Assembly: GCF_000168975.1 (NCBI RefSeq)
Contig: NZ_AAUW01000001.1
Span: 434,001 to 498,000 of the forward strand
From: Roseibium aggregatum IAM 12614
GTDB lineage: Bacteria > Pseudomonadota > Alphaproteobacteria > Rhizobiales > Stappiaceae
Reading direction: 5' to 3'
Length of the DNA: 64,000 nt
This document shows, one piece after another, positions 25,297 through 33,436 of this stretch (the first letter of the stretch is position 1; each line of letters opens with the position of its first letter). The position numbers and the translations under genes are program-made. The notes under the pieces were generated by a model, which worked only from the letters and a program-made list of their open reading frames with translations, searched no databases and was not told the origin of the DNA.

Positions 25297-26109
25297 ATGA
25301 ACGTACTTGCCAAACCCGCCGACCTCGAAGCTGCCGCGCCGGCCGGCGCTTTCGTCGAGGAAGTAAAATTCGTCCAGCATTACACGGACCGCCTGTTCCG
25401 CTTTCGCATGACCCGTCCGGCGAGCTTCCGTTTCCGGTCCGGGGAATTCGTGATGATCGGCCTGATGATCGATAGCAAGCCGCTTTACCGCGCCTATTCC
25501 ATCGCCAGCCCGGCATGGGACGAAGAGCTCGAGTTCTTTTCGATCAAGGTTCCGGACGGTCCGCTGACGTCGCATCTTCAGAAGATCCAACCCGGTGATG
25601 CGGTGCTGATGAAGAAGAAGCCGACCGGCACGCTGGTGAACGATGCCCTGATTCCCGGCAAGCGTGTCTACATGTTCTCCACTGGAACCGGCATCGCGCC
25701 GTTCGCCAGCCTGATCCGCGATCCGGACACCTACGAAAAATTCGACCAGGTGATCCTGACGCATACCTGCCGCGAAGTTGCCGAGCTGAAATACGGCGAG
25801 GACCTTGTGCAGGAAACCATCAACGATCCGCTGATCGGTGAATTCGCGAAGGACAAGCTGGTGCATTACACCTCCGTGACCCGCGAAGACTTTCCCCGTC
25901 AGGGCCGGATCACGGACCTGATCAAATCCGGCAAATTGTTCGAAGACCTCGGCGTGCCGCCGCTCGACCCGGCGGTCGACCGCGGCATGATCTGCGGTTC
26001 CATGGACATGCTGAAGGACACCAAGGCTCTTCTGGAAGAAGCTGGTCTCACCGAAGGGGCCAACAACAAGCCTGCAGAGTTCGTTGTCGAACGTGCTTTT
26101 GTCGGCTGA
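25297..26109 (+). CDS. fpr: Ferredoxin-NADP+ reductase
   Basis: This 270-residue flavoprotein carries the FAD motif 'LYRAYSIASP' (RxYS), 'GPLTSHLQKIQPGD', the NADP-binding 'FSTGTGIAPFASLIRDP', 'CGSMDML' and the C-terminal 'VVERAFVG'. It transfers electrons between NADPH and ferredoxin or flavodoxin. In this window it could supply electrons to the 2Fe-2S corrinoid reactivase, but the genes are 20 kb apart and the link is only a possibility. A strong hairpin follows the gene. Confidence 0.95.
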   Translation: MNVLAKPADLEAAAPAGAFVEEVKFVQHYTDRLFRFRMTRPASFRFRSGEFVMIGLMIDSKPLYRAYSIASPAWDEELEFFSIKVPDGPLTSHLQKIQPGDAVLMKKKPTGTLVNDALIPGKRVYMFSTGTGIAPFASLIRDPDTYEKFDQVILTHTCREVAELKYGEDLVQETINDPLIGEFAKDKLVHYTSVTREDFPRQGRITDLIKSGKLFEDLGVPPLDPAVDRGMICGSMDMLKDTKALLEEAGLTEGANNKPAEFVVERAFVG

Positions 26110-26153
26110 GTCGGCGACGACTTAATTTGTTAATAATGCTTAGATCTTTGCTC

Positions 26154-26180
26154 GGGGGCGCGTGTTTAACACGTGCCCCC
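26154..26180 (+). terminator. Terminator of fpr
   Basis: GGGGGCGCGTGT-tta-ACACGTGCCCCC is a 12-bp stem with one G-U pair, 44 bases after the fpr stop, followed by 'gcagctttatt'. A 64-codon frame crossing it is not convincing as a gene. Confidence 0.75.
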
Positions 26181-26353
26181 GCAGCTTTATTAAGGGTCTA
26201 TTGTGGGTTTTCCAAAGAAAGGAAGGCCGATAGCCCCGAATATGGGGTTCGCGGGTGGACAGACCTGATGGCGGGTGGCAAGAATCTGTTTAAAAAATGG
26301 CAAGTCAGCAGGGCCACTTGAACGCTGCAGGCCAAACATCAAGGTACTGAGCC

Positions 26354-27217
26354 ATGATCTCCGACAGTCGAACCTATGTGATTGCCGAAATCGGTATCAA
26401 CCATAATGGCGATATCGATCAGGCCCTCGAAATGATCCGCAAATCCAAGGAGGCCGGGTGCGACGCTGTCAAATTTCAGAAGCGCACGGTTGATGTCGTC
26501 TATTCTGCCGAAGAGCTGGCGCGTCCGCGTGAAAACGTCTTCGGCACGACGAATGGCGATCTGAAACGCGGTCTGGAATTCGGCAAGGCCGATTACGATC
26601 GTATAGACAAGCTGTGCAAGGAGCTTGGCATCGATTGGTTCGCTTCTCCCTGGGACGAAGGGTCCGTAGACTTCCTGCTGGACTACGACACGCCCTATAT
26701 CAAGGTCGCCTCTGCCATGGTCACGGATCGTGACTTCCTTGAATACTGCGCGCGCAGTGGCCGCCCTTTGCTGGTTTCCACCGGCATGAGCGACATGGCA
26801 ATGGTCAAGAGCTTTGTCGACGTGATCGAACGCTCCGGTGGTGAGATCGCATGTCTCTATCACTGCACCTCCACCTATCCGACCCGTGATGACGAGATCA
26901 ATCTGCGCGGCATCTCGACTCTGAAGGAAGCTTTCCCCCATCTGAAGATCGGGTTCTCCGGTCACGAGGAAGGCATTCTGCCAAGCGTCTGTGCGGCCGC
27001 TCTTGGCGCATGCTCGATCGAGCGCCATGTCACGCTTGATCGTTCCGACTGGGGCTCAGACCAGAAGGCGTCGCTCGAAATGCCGGAAGTCGCCGACATG
27101 GTCTCGCAGATCCGGCGGGTAGAGATTGTGCGCGGCGACGGCGTTCTGCGTTTTTATGAAGACGAGAAGCCGATCGCGGAAAAGCTGCGCCGGAAAGTCA
27201 CGCTGCAGGCGGCGTGA
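26354..27217 (+). CDS. N-acetylneuraminate synthase-like protein (NeuB family), without C-terminal SAF domain
   Basis: This 287-residue TIM-barrel protein has 'YVIAEIGINHNGDIDQALEMI', 'AGCDAVKFQKR', 'IDWFASPWDEGSVDFL', 'STGMSDM', 'LYHCTSTYPT' and 'IGFSGHEEG', all NeuB-family landmarks. NeuB enzymes condense phosphoenolpyruvate with an amino sugar to make a nonulosonic acid. Typical NeuB/PseI/LegI are about 340-350 residues with a C-terminal antifreeze-like (SAF) domain that contributes an Arg to the partner active site. Here the protein ends at the barrel. It is the first gene of a glycan cluster and is followed by a terminator-like hairpin. Confidence 0.87.
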   Translation: MISDSRTYVIAEIGINHNGDIDQALEMIRKSKEAGCDAVKFQKRTVDVVYSAEELARPRENVFGTTNGDLKRGLEFGKADYDRIDKLCKELGIDWFASPWDEGSVDFLLDYDTPYIKVASAMVTDRDFLEYCARSGRPLLVSTGMSDMAMVKSFVDVIERSGGEIACLYHCTSTYPTRDDEINLRGISTLKEAFPHLKIGFSGHEEGILPSVCAAALGACSIERHVTLDRSDWGSDQKASLEMPEVADMVSQIRRVEIVRGDGVLRFYEDEKPIAEKLRRKVTLQAA

Positions 27218-27235
27218 GACGGCAGATGTATTGGT

Positions 27236-27265
27236 GGGCTGACCGGAACCGGTTGGCCCTTTTTT
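27236..27265 (+). terminator. Intra-cluster terminator or attenuator after the NeuB-like gene
   Basis: GGGCTGACCGG-aa-CCGGTTGGCCC (11-bp stem with two G-U pairs) is followed by a run of six T after the CCC, in the 63-base gap before the methyltransferase gene. It should reduce read-through, so the NeuB-like gene may be expressed more strongly than the genes after it. Confidence 0.75.
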
Positions 27266-27280
27266 GTTCAAGAGCTTTAT

Positions 27281-28030
27281 ATGTCCATCATTGATAGCTG
27301 CCTGAATCTCTACCGGGGGGAGAGCTACTACGTGGCGTATCCGGCCCGGCCGCTTCCACAGGACTATTGGGAAGCAAAGAAGGATCCGGACGGCAAGGTC
27401 AGGGATATTGAAGCCGAGCGAGACCAGCGCAAGGAAGACGTGCGCTACATCGCTGACTATGTGAACGCACGGGCACCCGGCCGGGTGCTGGATATCGGCT
27501 TTGGCCTCGGCGAGTTGCTGGAACAGGTGACCGGCCAGAACGACTGTTTCGGTCTGGACCCATCTCAAAAGGCTGTCGAGGTCGCCCGGCAATGGTGTTC
27601 CGCCGACCTTCGGCACGGCGTTCTGGAGAAAGGTACCTTTCCGGCGAACATGTTCGATGTGGTGACTGCCAACCATGTCATCGAACATGTCGATGAGCCG
27701 ATCCCCTTTGTTGAAGCCATCTTCGAGATCCTGAAGCCCGGTGGGGAATTCATCTGCGGCACGCCGAACTTTGCGTGCGCGGCCGCACGGGTCTATGGGG
27801 ACCGTTTCAGGTTGCTGCATGACCCAACTCATGTGAGCCTGTTTTCTGACGATTCTCTTGTCAGGCTGCTGCGTGACACGGGGTTCCGCATCGAAATGGT
27901 CGAATATCCCTATTTCGGAACACGTTTTGCCACCCGCGAAACGTTCGACAGCATGGTGCGGGCCGATGCGGATGTGTCGCCGGCATTCTGGGGATCCTTC
28001 GTAACGGTCTTCGCGCGCAAACCCGTGTGA
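27281..28030 (+). CDS. Class I SAM-dependent methyltransferase in the glycan cluster
   Basis: This 249-residue protein has SAM motif I 'VLDIGFGLGELLEQ' at about residue 67, 'VVTANHVIEHVDEP' (motif II/III region) and 'KPGGEFICGTPN'. It then has 'LLHDPTHVSLFSDDSLVRLLRDTGF', a pattern frequent in methyltransferases of polysaccharide and glycan loci. It may O-methylate a sugar or a lipid-linked intermediate. It lies between the NeuB-like and CMP-sugar synthetase genes, all in the same direction. Confidence 0.88.
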   Translation: MSIIDSCLNLYRGESYYVAYPARPLPQDYWEAKKDPDGKVRDIEAERDQRKEDVRYIADYVNARAPGRVLDIGFGLGELLEQVTGQNDCFGLDPSQKAVEVARQWCSADLRHGVLEKGTFPANMFDVVTANHVIEHVDEPIPFVEAIFEILKPGGEFICGTPNFACAAARVYGDRFRLLHDPTHVSLFSDDSLVRLLRDTGFRIEMVEYPYFGTRFATRETFDSMVRADADVSPAFWGSFVTVFARKPV

Positions 28031-28061
28031 GCACAGTTTTCCCGAGGTGGTTGAGCATAAA

Positions 28062-29243
28062 ATGAAAATTGTAGCGGCCATTCCTGCCAGAGGCGGTTCC
28101 GTTGGTCTTCCGGGAAAGAACATCCGTCCCTTGAACGGCATTCCGCTTGTCGGGCGGACAGTGCGTGCCGCACGCGGATCGCGCTTCGTGTCCGAGGTGT
28201 TCGTTTCGAGCGATTCAGCGGAGATTCTGACCGTCGGCGAGAAATACGGCGCTAAATCCGTTCTGCGCCCGGCGGAACTTTCCGGACCGACCGCCAGTTC
28301 GGAATCCGCGCTGATCCACCTTCTCCAGAACGAGCCGAGCCTCGTCAGCGAACCGCCGGACATTCTGGTCTTCCTTCAGTGTACGGCGCCGTTTACCCAG
28401 GCGCATCACGTCGATCATGTGGTGGAAGCCCTGCTGGCCAAGGAAGCGACAAGCGCAATCTCGGTTGTCGACGATCACGGCTTCTACTGGGAAGTCGGCC
28501 CCAACGGCGAAGGCGTGGGTCTGAACCACGACCCCAGCAAACAGCGCGTCCGGCGTCAGGATATTTCTGCAAGATACCGCGAAAATGGCGCGGTCTATGC
28601 CATGCGTGTTCCGGAGTTCCTGGAAGCGGGAAACCGCTATTGTGGGAAAACGATCCTGGTGCCGGTGGATTCGACCTGGATCGAAATCGATACCTCGCAG
28701 GACTGGGATATGGCGGAGGCCTTTATCCGCTCCGAACCGTTCACCGGCTTCCTGACCGAATCCGAAACACCCCCCTTGCGGGCTCTGGTGACTGCCTTTG
28801 CCGGCGTGCATACCGACAATACGATTTTCGTCAATCGGGATGGCACGGAATCCATTGTCTGCAACCGCTACGACGAGATCGGTCTCGACCGGCTGCTTGG
28901 CCGGGGCATGCTGCTGCTGATGCTGGATCGGGAAGAGGACAGCCTGGCCGTCCAGCGTGCACGCAAACTTGCCATGGATTACAAGCATCACCTGTTCGAC
29001 AAGATGGAAACCCTGTCGGACTGGCGCGACAAAAAGGGTCTGGACTGGTCCGAGATCGCTTATATCGGCGCCGACATTGCGGATCTGGATTGCATGAAGG
29101 CCTGCGGCCTCAGCATCGCGCCGCGCAACGCGCCGGCCGAGGTGAAGGCGACGGCAACTGTCGTTCTGGAAAGTGCCGGCGGTGCCGGTGTCCTGAACGA
29201 AGTCGCCGAATTGCTGATCGCGCGTGGGATGATCGCCGTCTGA
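28062..29243 (+). CDS. CMP-nonulosonate cytidylyltransferase fused to a degenerate HAD (KdsC-like) domain
   Basis: In this 393-residue protein, residues 1 to about 232 form a CMP-NeuAc synthetase domain ('AAIPARGGSVGLPGKNIRPLNG', 'QCTAPFTQAHHVD', 'YRENGAVYAM', 'STWIEIDTSQDW'). Residues from about 240 onward resemble KdsC-type HAD phosphatases and the C-terminal domain of animal CMAS ('GLDWSEIAYIGADIADLDCMKACGLSIAP'). The catalytic DxD aspartates are replaced by alanines (Ala245 and Ala247 in 'TAFAGVHTDN'), so this domain is probably structural. It would activate a nonulosonic acid as a CMP-sugar. The ATG at 28062 is used; a GTG at 28047 lacks a ribosome site. Confidence 0.88.
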   Translation: MKIVAAIPARGGSVGLPGKNIRPLNGIPLVGRTVRAARGSRFVSEVFVSSDSAEILTVGEKYGAKSVLRPAELSGPTASSESALIHLLQNEPSLVSEPPDILVFLQCTAPFTQAHHVDHVVEALLAKEATSAISVVDDHGFYWEVGPNGEGVGLNHDPSKQRVRRQDISARYRENGAVYAMRVPEFLEAGNRYCGKTILVPVDSTWIEIDTSQDWDMAEAFIRSEPFTGFLTESETPPLRALVTAFAGVHTDNTIFVNRDGTESIVCNRYDEIGLDRLLGRGMLLLMLDREEDSLAVQRARKLAMDYKHHLFDKMETLSDWRDKKGLDWSEIAYIGADIADLDCMKACGLSIAPRNAPAEVKATATVVLESAGGAGVLNEVAELLIARGMIAV

Positions 29244-29350
29244 CAGCCATTGCTGCGGTGGCATTGAAGAAATTGGGCTCGGGGATCGCAACACGAGCAA
29301 TCTGCAAACGCATGAGTTCCCCGGACGTCTTGCGATTGAAAAGGTGAAAT

Positions 29351-30253
29351 ATGGCCGTTGAACCTCTGCAAAAGAACGTTTCGGTGTTCGATACACTGCG
29401 GCAACTCGGCCTTGCTTCCCTGGAAACACAAAGCGTTTTCGCGCCTCGGACCCGCGATAAAGACGGACTGACCGTCTATCGCGACACGGTTTCCGGTGTC
29501 ATTTACATCAACGACTATTATGTCGGCGACGAGACCTACGAAGGCGCTGAACACCGCAAGGACGATTTCTACAAGCGCATCGACTGGGACTATGAATACC
29601 AGCAGGACCAGTTCCGGCGTCTGGATGCGTATACGCAGTTCTATACGGGCAAGACGATCACCGAGTTCGGGTGCTGGAAGGGGCTTTTCCTGCGGGAAGC
29701 GGCCAATCGGGGCGCCAATGTTACCGGGATCGAGCTTCACAAGGGCTATATCGAGGCCCTCGTCTCCGATGGCTATCGCTGTGTCGACAATGCCAACCAG
29801 ATCGCACCGGGCACACAGGACGCGGTCTTTGCCTTTCATGTGCTGGAGCATCTTCCCGATCCGCTATCCACCTTGCGCGACTTGCGGGCTCTTCTGACCG
29901 ACACCGGAACACTTGTTGTCGAGGTTCCGCATGCTTCCGATTTTCTGCTGTCCAATCTTCAAAGCGAAGCCTTCAGGAATTTCACCCTCTGGAGCCAGCA
30001 TCTCGTTCTTCACACGCGCGAAAGCCTGAAGCGTCTGCTTGCGGCAGTCGGCTTTGAGGATATCGTGATCGAAGGTGTGCAGCGGTATCCGCTTTCCAAC
30101 CACCTCGGCTGGCTTGCCAACGGCAAGCCCGGTGGCCACAAGTCGAGCCTGTCTGCTCTGGAGACACCAGAACTGAGGTCTGCTTACGAGGCAGCGCTTC
30201 GCAAGATCGACGCGACAGATACGCTAATGGCAATTGCCAGGAAGACCCGGTAG
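29351..30253 (+). CDS. Second class I SAM-dependent methyltransferase in the glycan cluster
   Basis: This 300-residue protein has an N-terminal region of about 100 residues rich in Tyr and Asp ('YRDTVSGVIYINDYYVGDETYEG'). A Rossmann methyltransferase core follows with motif I 'ITEFGCWKGLFLREAANRG', 'VTGIELHKGYIEAL', 'VFAFHVLEHLPDPLSTLRDL' and 'LVVEVPHASDFLL'. It probably methylates a glycan or its precursor. AAGG precedes the ATG at 29351. It ends 91 bases from the convergent TPR-glycosyltransferase gene. Confidence 0.87.
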   Translation: MAVEPLQKNVSVFDTLRQLGLASLETQSVFAPRTRDKDGLTVYRDTVSGVIYINDYYVGDETYEGAEHRKDDFYKRIDWDYEYQQDQFRRLDAYTQFYTGKTITEFGCWKGLFLREAANRGANVTGIELHKGYIEALVSDGYRCVDNANQIAPGTQDAVFAFHVLEHLPDPLSTLRDLRALLTDTGTLVVEVPHASDFLLSNLQSEAFRNFTLWSQHLVLHTRESLKRLLAAVGFEDIVIEGVQRYPLSNHLGWLANGKPGGHKSSLSALETPELRSAYEAALRKIDATDTLMAIARKTR

Positions 30254-30344
30254 CAGGCCGCGTAAAAAAAGGCGTCCGAAGCCTCGTTCAGGCGCGAAGT
30301 TGCACAGCCTGCTGACACAGACAAACGTATGGGCGTTTGATCGG

Positions 30345-32201
30345 TTACAGCCCCAGCCGCTCCTTCCGCTTGTCTGGATAGCCCGCCGCCAGCTCCTCGC
30401 GCATGACATCGATGATTTGCGGCACCATGTCTGCCGTTGGCCTCGTTTCATCGATGTGGAGGTATTTCATGCTTGGATACCAGGGCGGATTGGCCTGGCC
30501 GAGAAGCAGGGCAGGCTCAACCGGACCGAACCGCACACACGGAACGCCCAGAACGCCTGCCATGTCCGCAACGCTGGTATTTGCCGAGACGACGACATCG
30601 CAAATAGCGGTCAGATCGGCTGCCGCAATCAGGTCGTTGAACAGATCGATGTCCCGGAAAAAGGTGAACCGTCCCTCGGAGCGGGCCACCAGAAAATCGA
30701 GTTCCTTCTGCAGGGCCAAATACTGAAGATTGATGTAAATCGCATCTTCAGCATCGAGGATAGGCGCAAAATCCGGAGCTGACAGGTAATAGCGCGCCCG
30801 GTATTTCTCCAGGTTGCGCGAGCGCCAGGAGACGCCGATAACCGGTTTCTTGTCGGCACCCGACAACAGGCCGAGATAGTCCCGAGCCCTTTGCTGGTTG
30901 AATTTATAGACCGGGTAGGGAGCCTTTTCGTAGGCTTCGAAGCTTCGCCGGAAATAACGCGCAAGGTCGACCATGTTGGCCGTGATGTCGTAGTCCGCAT
31001 CCTCCGGCGCCTGGTCTTCCTTTGGCGTGCCGGGTCTGACAAGGATTTCCGGAAATGAATTCTGGAAGAAGGGAACGGACTTTGCGGAGACTTCCAGAAT
31101 AAGCTTTTTCGCCCGCGCCTGAATGTCGAGAAACATCGTGCCGCATTTCAAAGCGTCACCCAGCCCCTGATCCCCCCACAAAAGGACTGTCTTGTCCGAG
31201 ATGTCCTCGCCTTGCCATTCCGGCTTGGGAAACTCGCGCCGCTGTGACGTAGCTTTCTTGTCTTCAAAACGCGCGGCGTGAATGTCCCAGCCTGTTTCCA
31301 GATCTCCCTTGGACAGATAGGCAAGTGAGAGGTTCCAGTCGAGGCCGGAAATCACGCCGCCGGGCGCTTCTGCCTTGGCCTGTTTCAGCATGTCGATGCT
31401 GTCCTGGCTGCGGCCGAGCATGAGATAGTGAACACCAAGCGTTACCTTGCAATGGTAGTTGCCCGGCGTGCCCTTCACCGCTTCTTCTGCATATGTCAGG
31501 CCTTCGTGCGTTCTTGAAAGCGAGAACAGAACGCGGGCCTTCTCATGGATCAGCAGCGGATTGTCTTTGAAGCGTTCCAGCGCCTTGTCGATCGCCTCCA
31601 GCGAAGCGTCAAACTGCTTCAGTTCCAGCCGGCACCGTGCCTGTTCGATGCAGTTCTCGACATTGTCCGGTGCCAGTAATTCTGCACGCTGGAAAAACTT
31701 GAGCGCGTCTTCGTACCGGTTGCTCTTGCGCAGCAACAGGCCATAATTGGTGAAGATTTCGCCGTAGTTCGGGTGGGCCACGATCAGGCTTTTGAAGATC
31801 TCTTCGGCCGCTTCAAACTGCTTCAGACCTGTCAGCGCGATTGCCTTGATGTTGAGCGCTTCGCGCTCCGCCGGATTGAGCGAAAGGGCCTTTTCCGAAA
31901 CGGCGAGCATGCTTTCCGAATCCGTGCCGATGTCCATCATCGCGCGGGCAAGGTTGGCATAGAACGACGCCTGCTTCGGGTTTTGCGCAATCGCCTTCTG
32001 GATATATTCGACAGCTTTCTGGGGGGACCCCAATTGCCGGTAGGTCACGCCAAGCAGGTTGAGCGCATCGGGATTGGTCGGCGCCTTTTTCAGAACCAGC
32101 TTGTAGCACCGCTGCGCCTTTTCGATCTCTCCGGACTGATGATAGGACAGTCCCTTGACGAGTTTTTCACGTAAAGGATTTTGAGCGGTTTGCGTGGCCA
32201 T
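30345..32201 (-). CDS. TPR-repeat protein with C-terminal glycosyltransferase-like domain (FlmG/GT41-like layout)
   Basis: In this 618-residue protein, about residues 10-310 are tandem tetratricopeptide repeats ('GDIEKAQRCYKLVLKKAPTNPDALNLLGVTYRQLG' type). The C-terminal half has 'LLWGDQGLGDALKCGTMF', 'VIGVSWRSRN', 'DVVVSANTSVADMAGVLGVP' and 'NPPWYPSMKYL', typical of TPR-linked glycosyltransferases. Caulobacter FlmG has the same order and transfers a nonulosonic acid to flagellin. The convergent neighbouring genes make CMP-nonulosonate precursors, so this may be the transferase. The acceptor is unknown; no flagellin gene is in the window. Confidence 0.82.
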   Translation of the reverse strand: MATQTAQNPLREKLVKGLSYHQSGEIEKAQRCYKLVLKKAPTNPDALNLLGVTYRQLGSPQKAVEYIQKAIAQNPKQASFYANLARAMMDIGTDSESMLAVSEKALSLNPAEREALNIKAIALTGLKQFEAAEEIFKSLIVAHPNYGEIFTNYGLLLRKSNRYEDALKFFQRAELLAPDNVENCIEQARCRLELKQFDASLEAIDKALERFKDNPLLIHEKARVLFSLSRTHEGLTYAEEAVKGTPGNYHCKVTLGVHYLMLGRSQDSIDMLKQAKAEAPGGVISGLDWNLSLAYLSKGDLETGWDIHAARFEDKKATSQRREFPKPEWQGEDISDKTVLLWGDQGLGDALKCGTMFLDIQARAKKLILEVSAKSVPFFQNSFPEILVRPGTPKEDQAPEDADYDITANMVDLARYFRRSFEAYEKAPYPVYKFNQQRARDYLGLLSGADKKPVIGVSWRSRNLEKYRARYYLSAPDFAPILDAEDAIYINLQYLALQKELDFLVARSEGRFTFFRDIDLFNDLIAAADLTAICDVVVSANTSVADMAGVLGVPCVRFGPVEPALLLGQANPPWYPSMKYLHIDETRPTADMVPQIIDVMREELAAGYPDKRKERLGL

Positions 32202-32325
32202 CTTCTATCTGCTCTTTGGGAATCACTTCAGCCAGAATAGCAGGAAGGGTTCGGAAAGGCAGGCACGCTGGCCAAACTGCCAGGATTACCTTGGGGATTG
32301 AAGCCGTAATCTTGTCTGAGCGCGT

Positions 32326-32760
32326 CTATTGCCGGCGAAACTGCTGCGATTGATATTGCTGGCGCTGGTATTGTTGCGGTTGTCCCCGCTGCGGCCTGTA
32401 GTCTTCGCGCTGAAATTGCTGGCGCTGGTAGTAAGACCGGTTCTGCGGCAGACCCGAGCGCCGCTGTCTTTCGAGCTGCAGCAGGCGAACTCTTTCCTCA
32501 CGCAATTGCTGAATGCGTTGAGCCTCTTCCAGTTTGCGCCTTTCCTGTGCCAGCCGTTGCCGTTCGAGTTCCAGAATGAGCATCTGCTGCTGCAGCAGCG
32601 ACTGGTTGATCTGCTGCTGCTCCTCGGTCAGCAAGGGCGCTGCTGGAAACTGCGGGTCTTGCACCGTTTGCGCAGATGCAAAGGGTGCGAACGCAAAGGC
32701 CGCAGCAAATACCAAAAATGCCAAAGCTGTGTTCGTGGCAGAGCGTAACATGTCATCCAT
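32326..32760 (-). CDS. Secreted Gln/Arg-rich low-complexity protein
   Basis: This protein of about 144 residues has a signal peptide ('ALAFLVFAAAFAFAPFASAQ'). A coiled-coil-like stretch follows ('INQSLLQQQMLILELERQRLAQERRKLEEAQRIQQLREERVRLLQLERQRR'), then a disordered tail of repeated Q, R and Y ('QRQQYQSQQFRRQ'). The ATG at 32760 or 32751 could be the start. A 9-bp hairpin lies right before 32760 and could mask its ribosome site. I recognise no family. The basic tail could bind an anionic polymer or surface; that is a guess. Confidence 0.68.
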   Translation of the reverse strand: MDDMLRSATNTALAFLVFAAAFAFAPFASAQTVQDPQFPAAPLLTEEQQQINQSLLQQQMLILELERQRLAQERRKLEEAQRIQQLREERVRLLQLERQRRSGLPQNRSYYQRQQFQREDYRPQRGQPQQYQRQQYQSQQFRRQ

Positions 32761-32782
32761 GCCCCGTGCCGGAGCACGGGGC
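32761..32782. repeat. Hairpin at the 5' end of the Q/R-rich gene
   Basis: GCCCCGTGC-cgga-GCACGGGGC is a perfect 9-bp stem with a 4-base loop, immediately upstream of the ATG at 32760 on the minus strand. It is either a REP-type repeat ('gtcatccatgccccgtgccggagcacggggc') or a translation-control element. Confidence 0.55.
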
Positions 32783-33003
32783 TTTGTTGGCGGGCAGCAT
32801 GGCACCGGACCACTCCCGGCTCACCCGATCATCAGGATCCGCTCAACGGAACGGACATCGCCAGTATACACACTCACCATTTGCGGGGCTGATCTTCAGC
32901 CAAATTTGCCCAGTTTTCTCGCAAGACTTGCAATCGTCGTGAACCGGGGCACTCCAAAGTCGTAAAAAACGCTAGGGCCGTGTTTGGACTTTGTAAGGAA
33001 AAA

Positions 33004-33078
33004 TGGTGGGCGATACTGGGATTGAACCAGTGACCTTTCCGGTGTGAACGGAACGCTCTCCCGCTGAGCTAATCGCCC
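33004..33078 (-). tRNA. tRNA-Val (anticodon CAC)
   Basis: On the minus strand GGGCGATTAGCTCAGCGGGAG... folds into a full cloverleaf. The acceptor stem is GGGCGAT/ATCGCCC, the D loop AGCTCAGCGGGAGAGC, the anticodon stem TTCCG/CGGAA around loop TTCACAC (anticodon CAC), and the T arm CTGGTTCAATCCCAG. The discriminator A and an encoded CCA end follow (CCA at 33004-33006). It reads GTG valine codons. Confidence 0.97.
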
Positions 33079-33436
33079 ATGCCTTGGCGGCTGGTGGCGC
33101 GTATCTAGGGCAAATCGGCAGCTTGCGCAATACTCTTTTTGCTGAACCGGATTTGGGGTCCGGTGCTTTCCGGTTTCAAGGGCTTGTGAGCGAGCGATTG
33201 CGTTTTCCACGCACGCGCTGGAAGTTTGTAGCAAGAGGTTTGGAGGTCTGGCCTTGGCTATGAGCCGGGTCCTTTTTGAACCACTGACGTTCCTTCAAAC
33301 GGGAAGCGGCCTGCCGGATGAAAAGACCTTGGGCTAGCCCGTCAGATTATGTCAGGAGGAGGGTGCCGGTTTCCCGAAAAGGCCGTATTTAAGGCAGACG
33401 ATCATCGTCACCGATTGTTTTTTGGAGTGTTTTTAA
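33079..33436. other. Intergenic region upstream of tRNA-Val and the DUF4139 gene
   Basis: This 358-base stretch has no convincing gene. It should hold the tRNA promoter on the minus strand and the DUF4139 promoter on the plus strand. An ATG-starting frame crossing it antisense overlaps the tRNA and is rejected. No riboswitch-like structure was recognised. Confidence 0.6.

Noticed and set aside
26127-26321. 64-codon frame after fpr
   Set aside because: It runs through the fpr terminator hairpin and lacks a ribosome site or family resemblance.
27056-28363. Long antisense frame across the NeuB-like, methyltransferase and CMP-synthetase genes
   Set aside because: It spans three well-supported genes and two intergenic gaps and shows no family pattern, so it is a by-product of codon bias.
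32896-33234. 112-codon frame overlapping tRNA-Val
   Set aside because: It covers the whole tRNA gene, whose cloverleaf is complete; the frame is chance.
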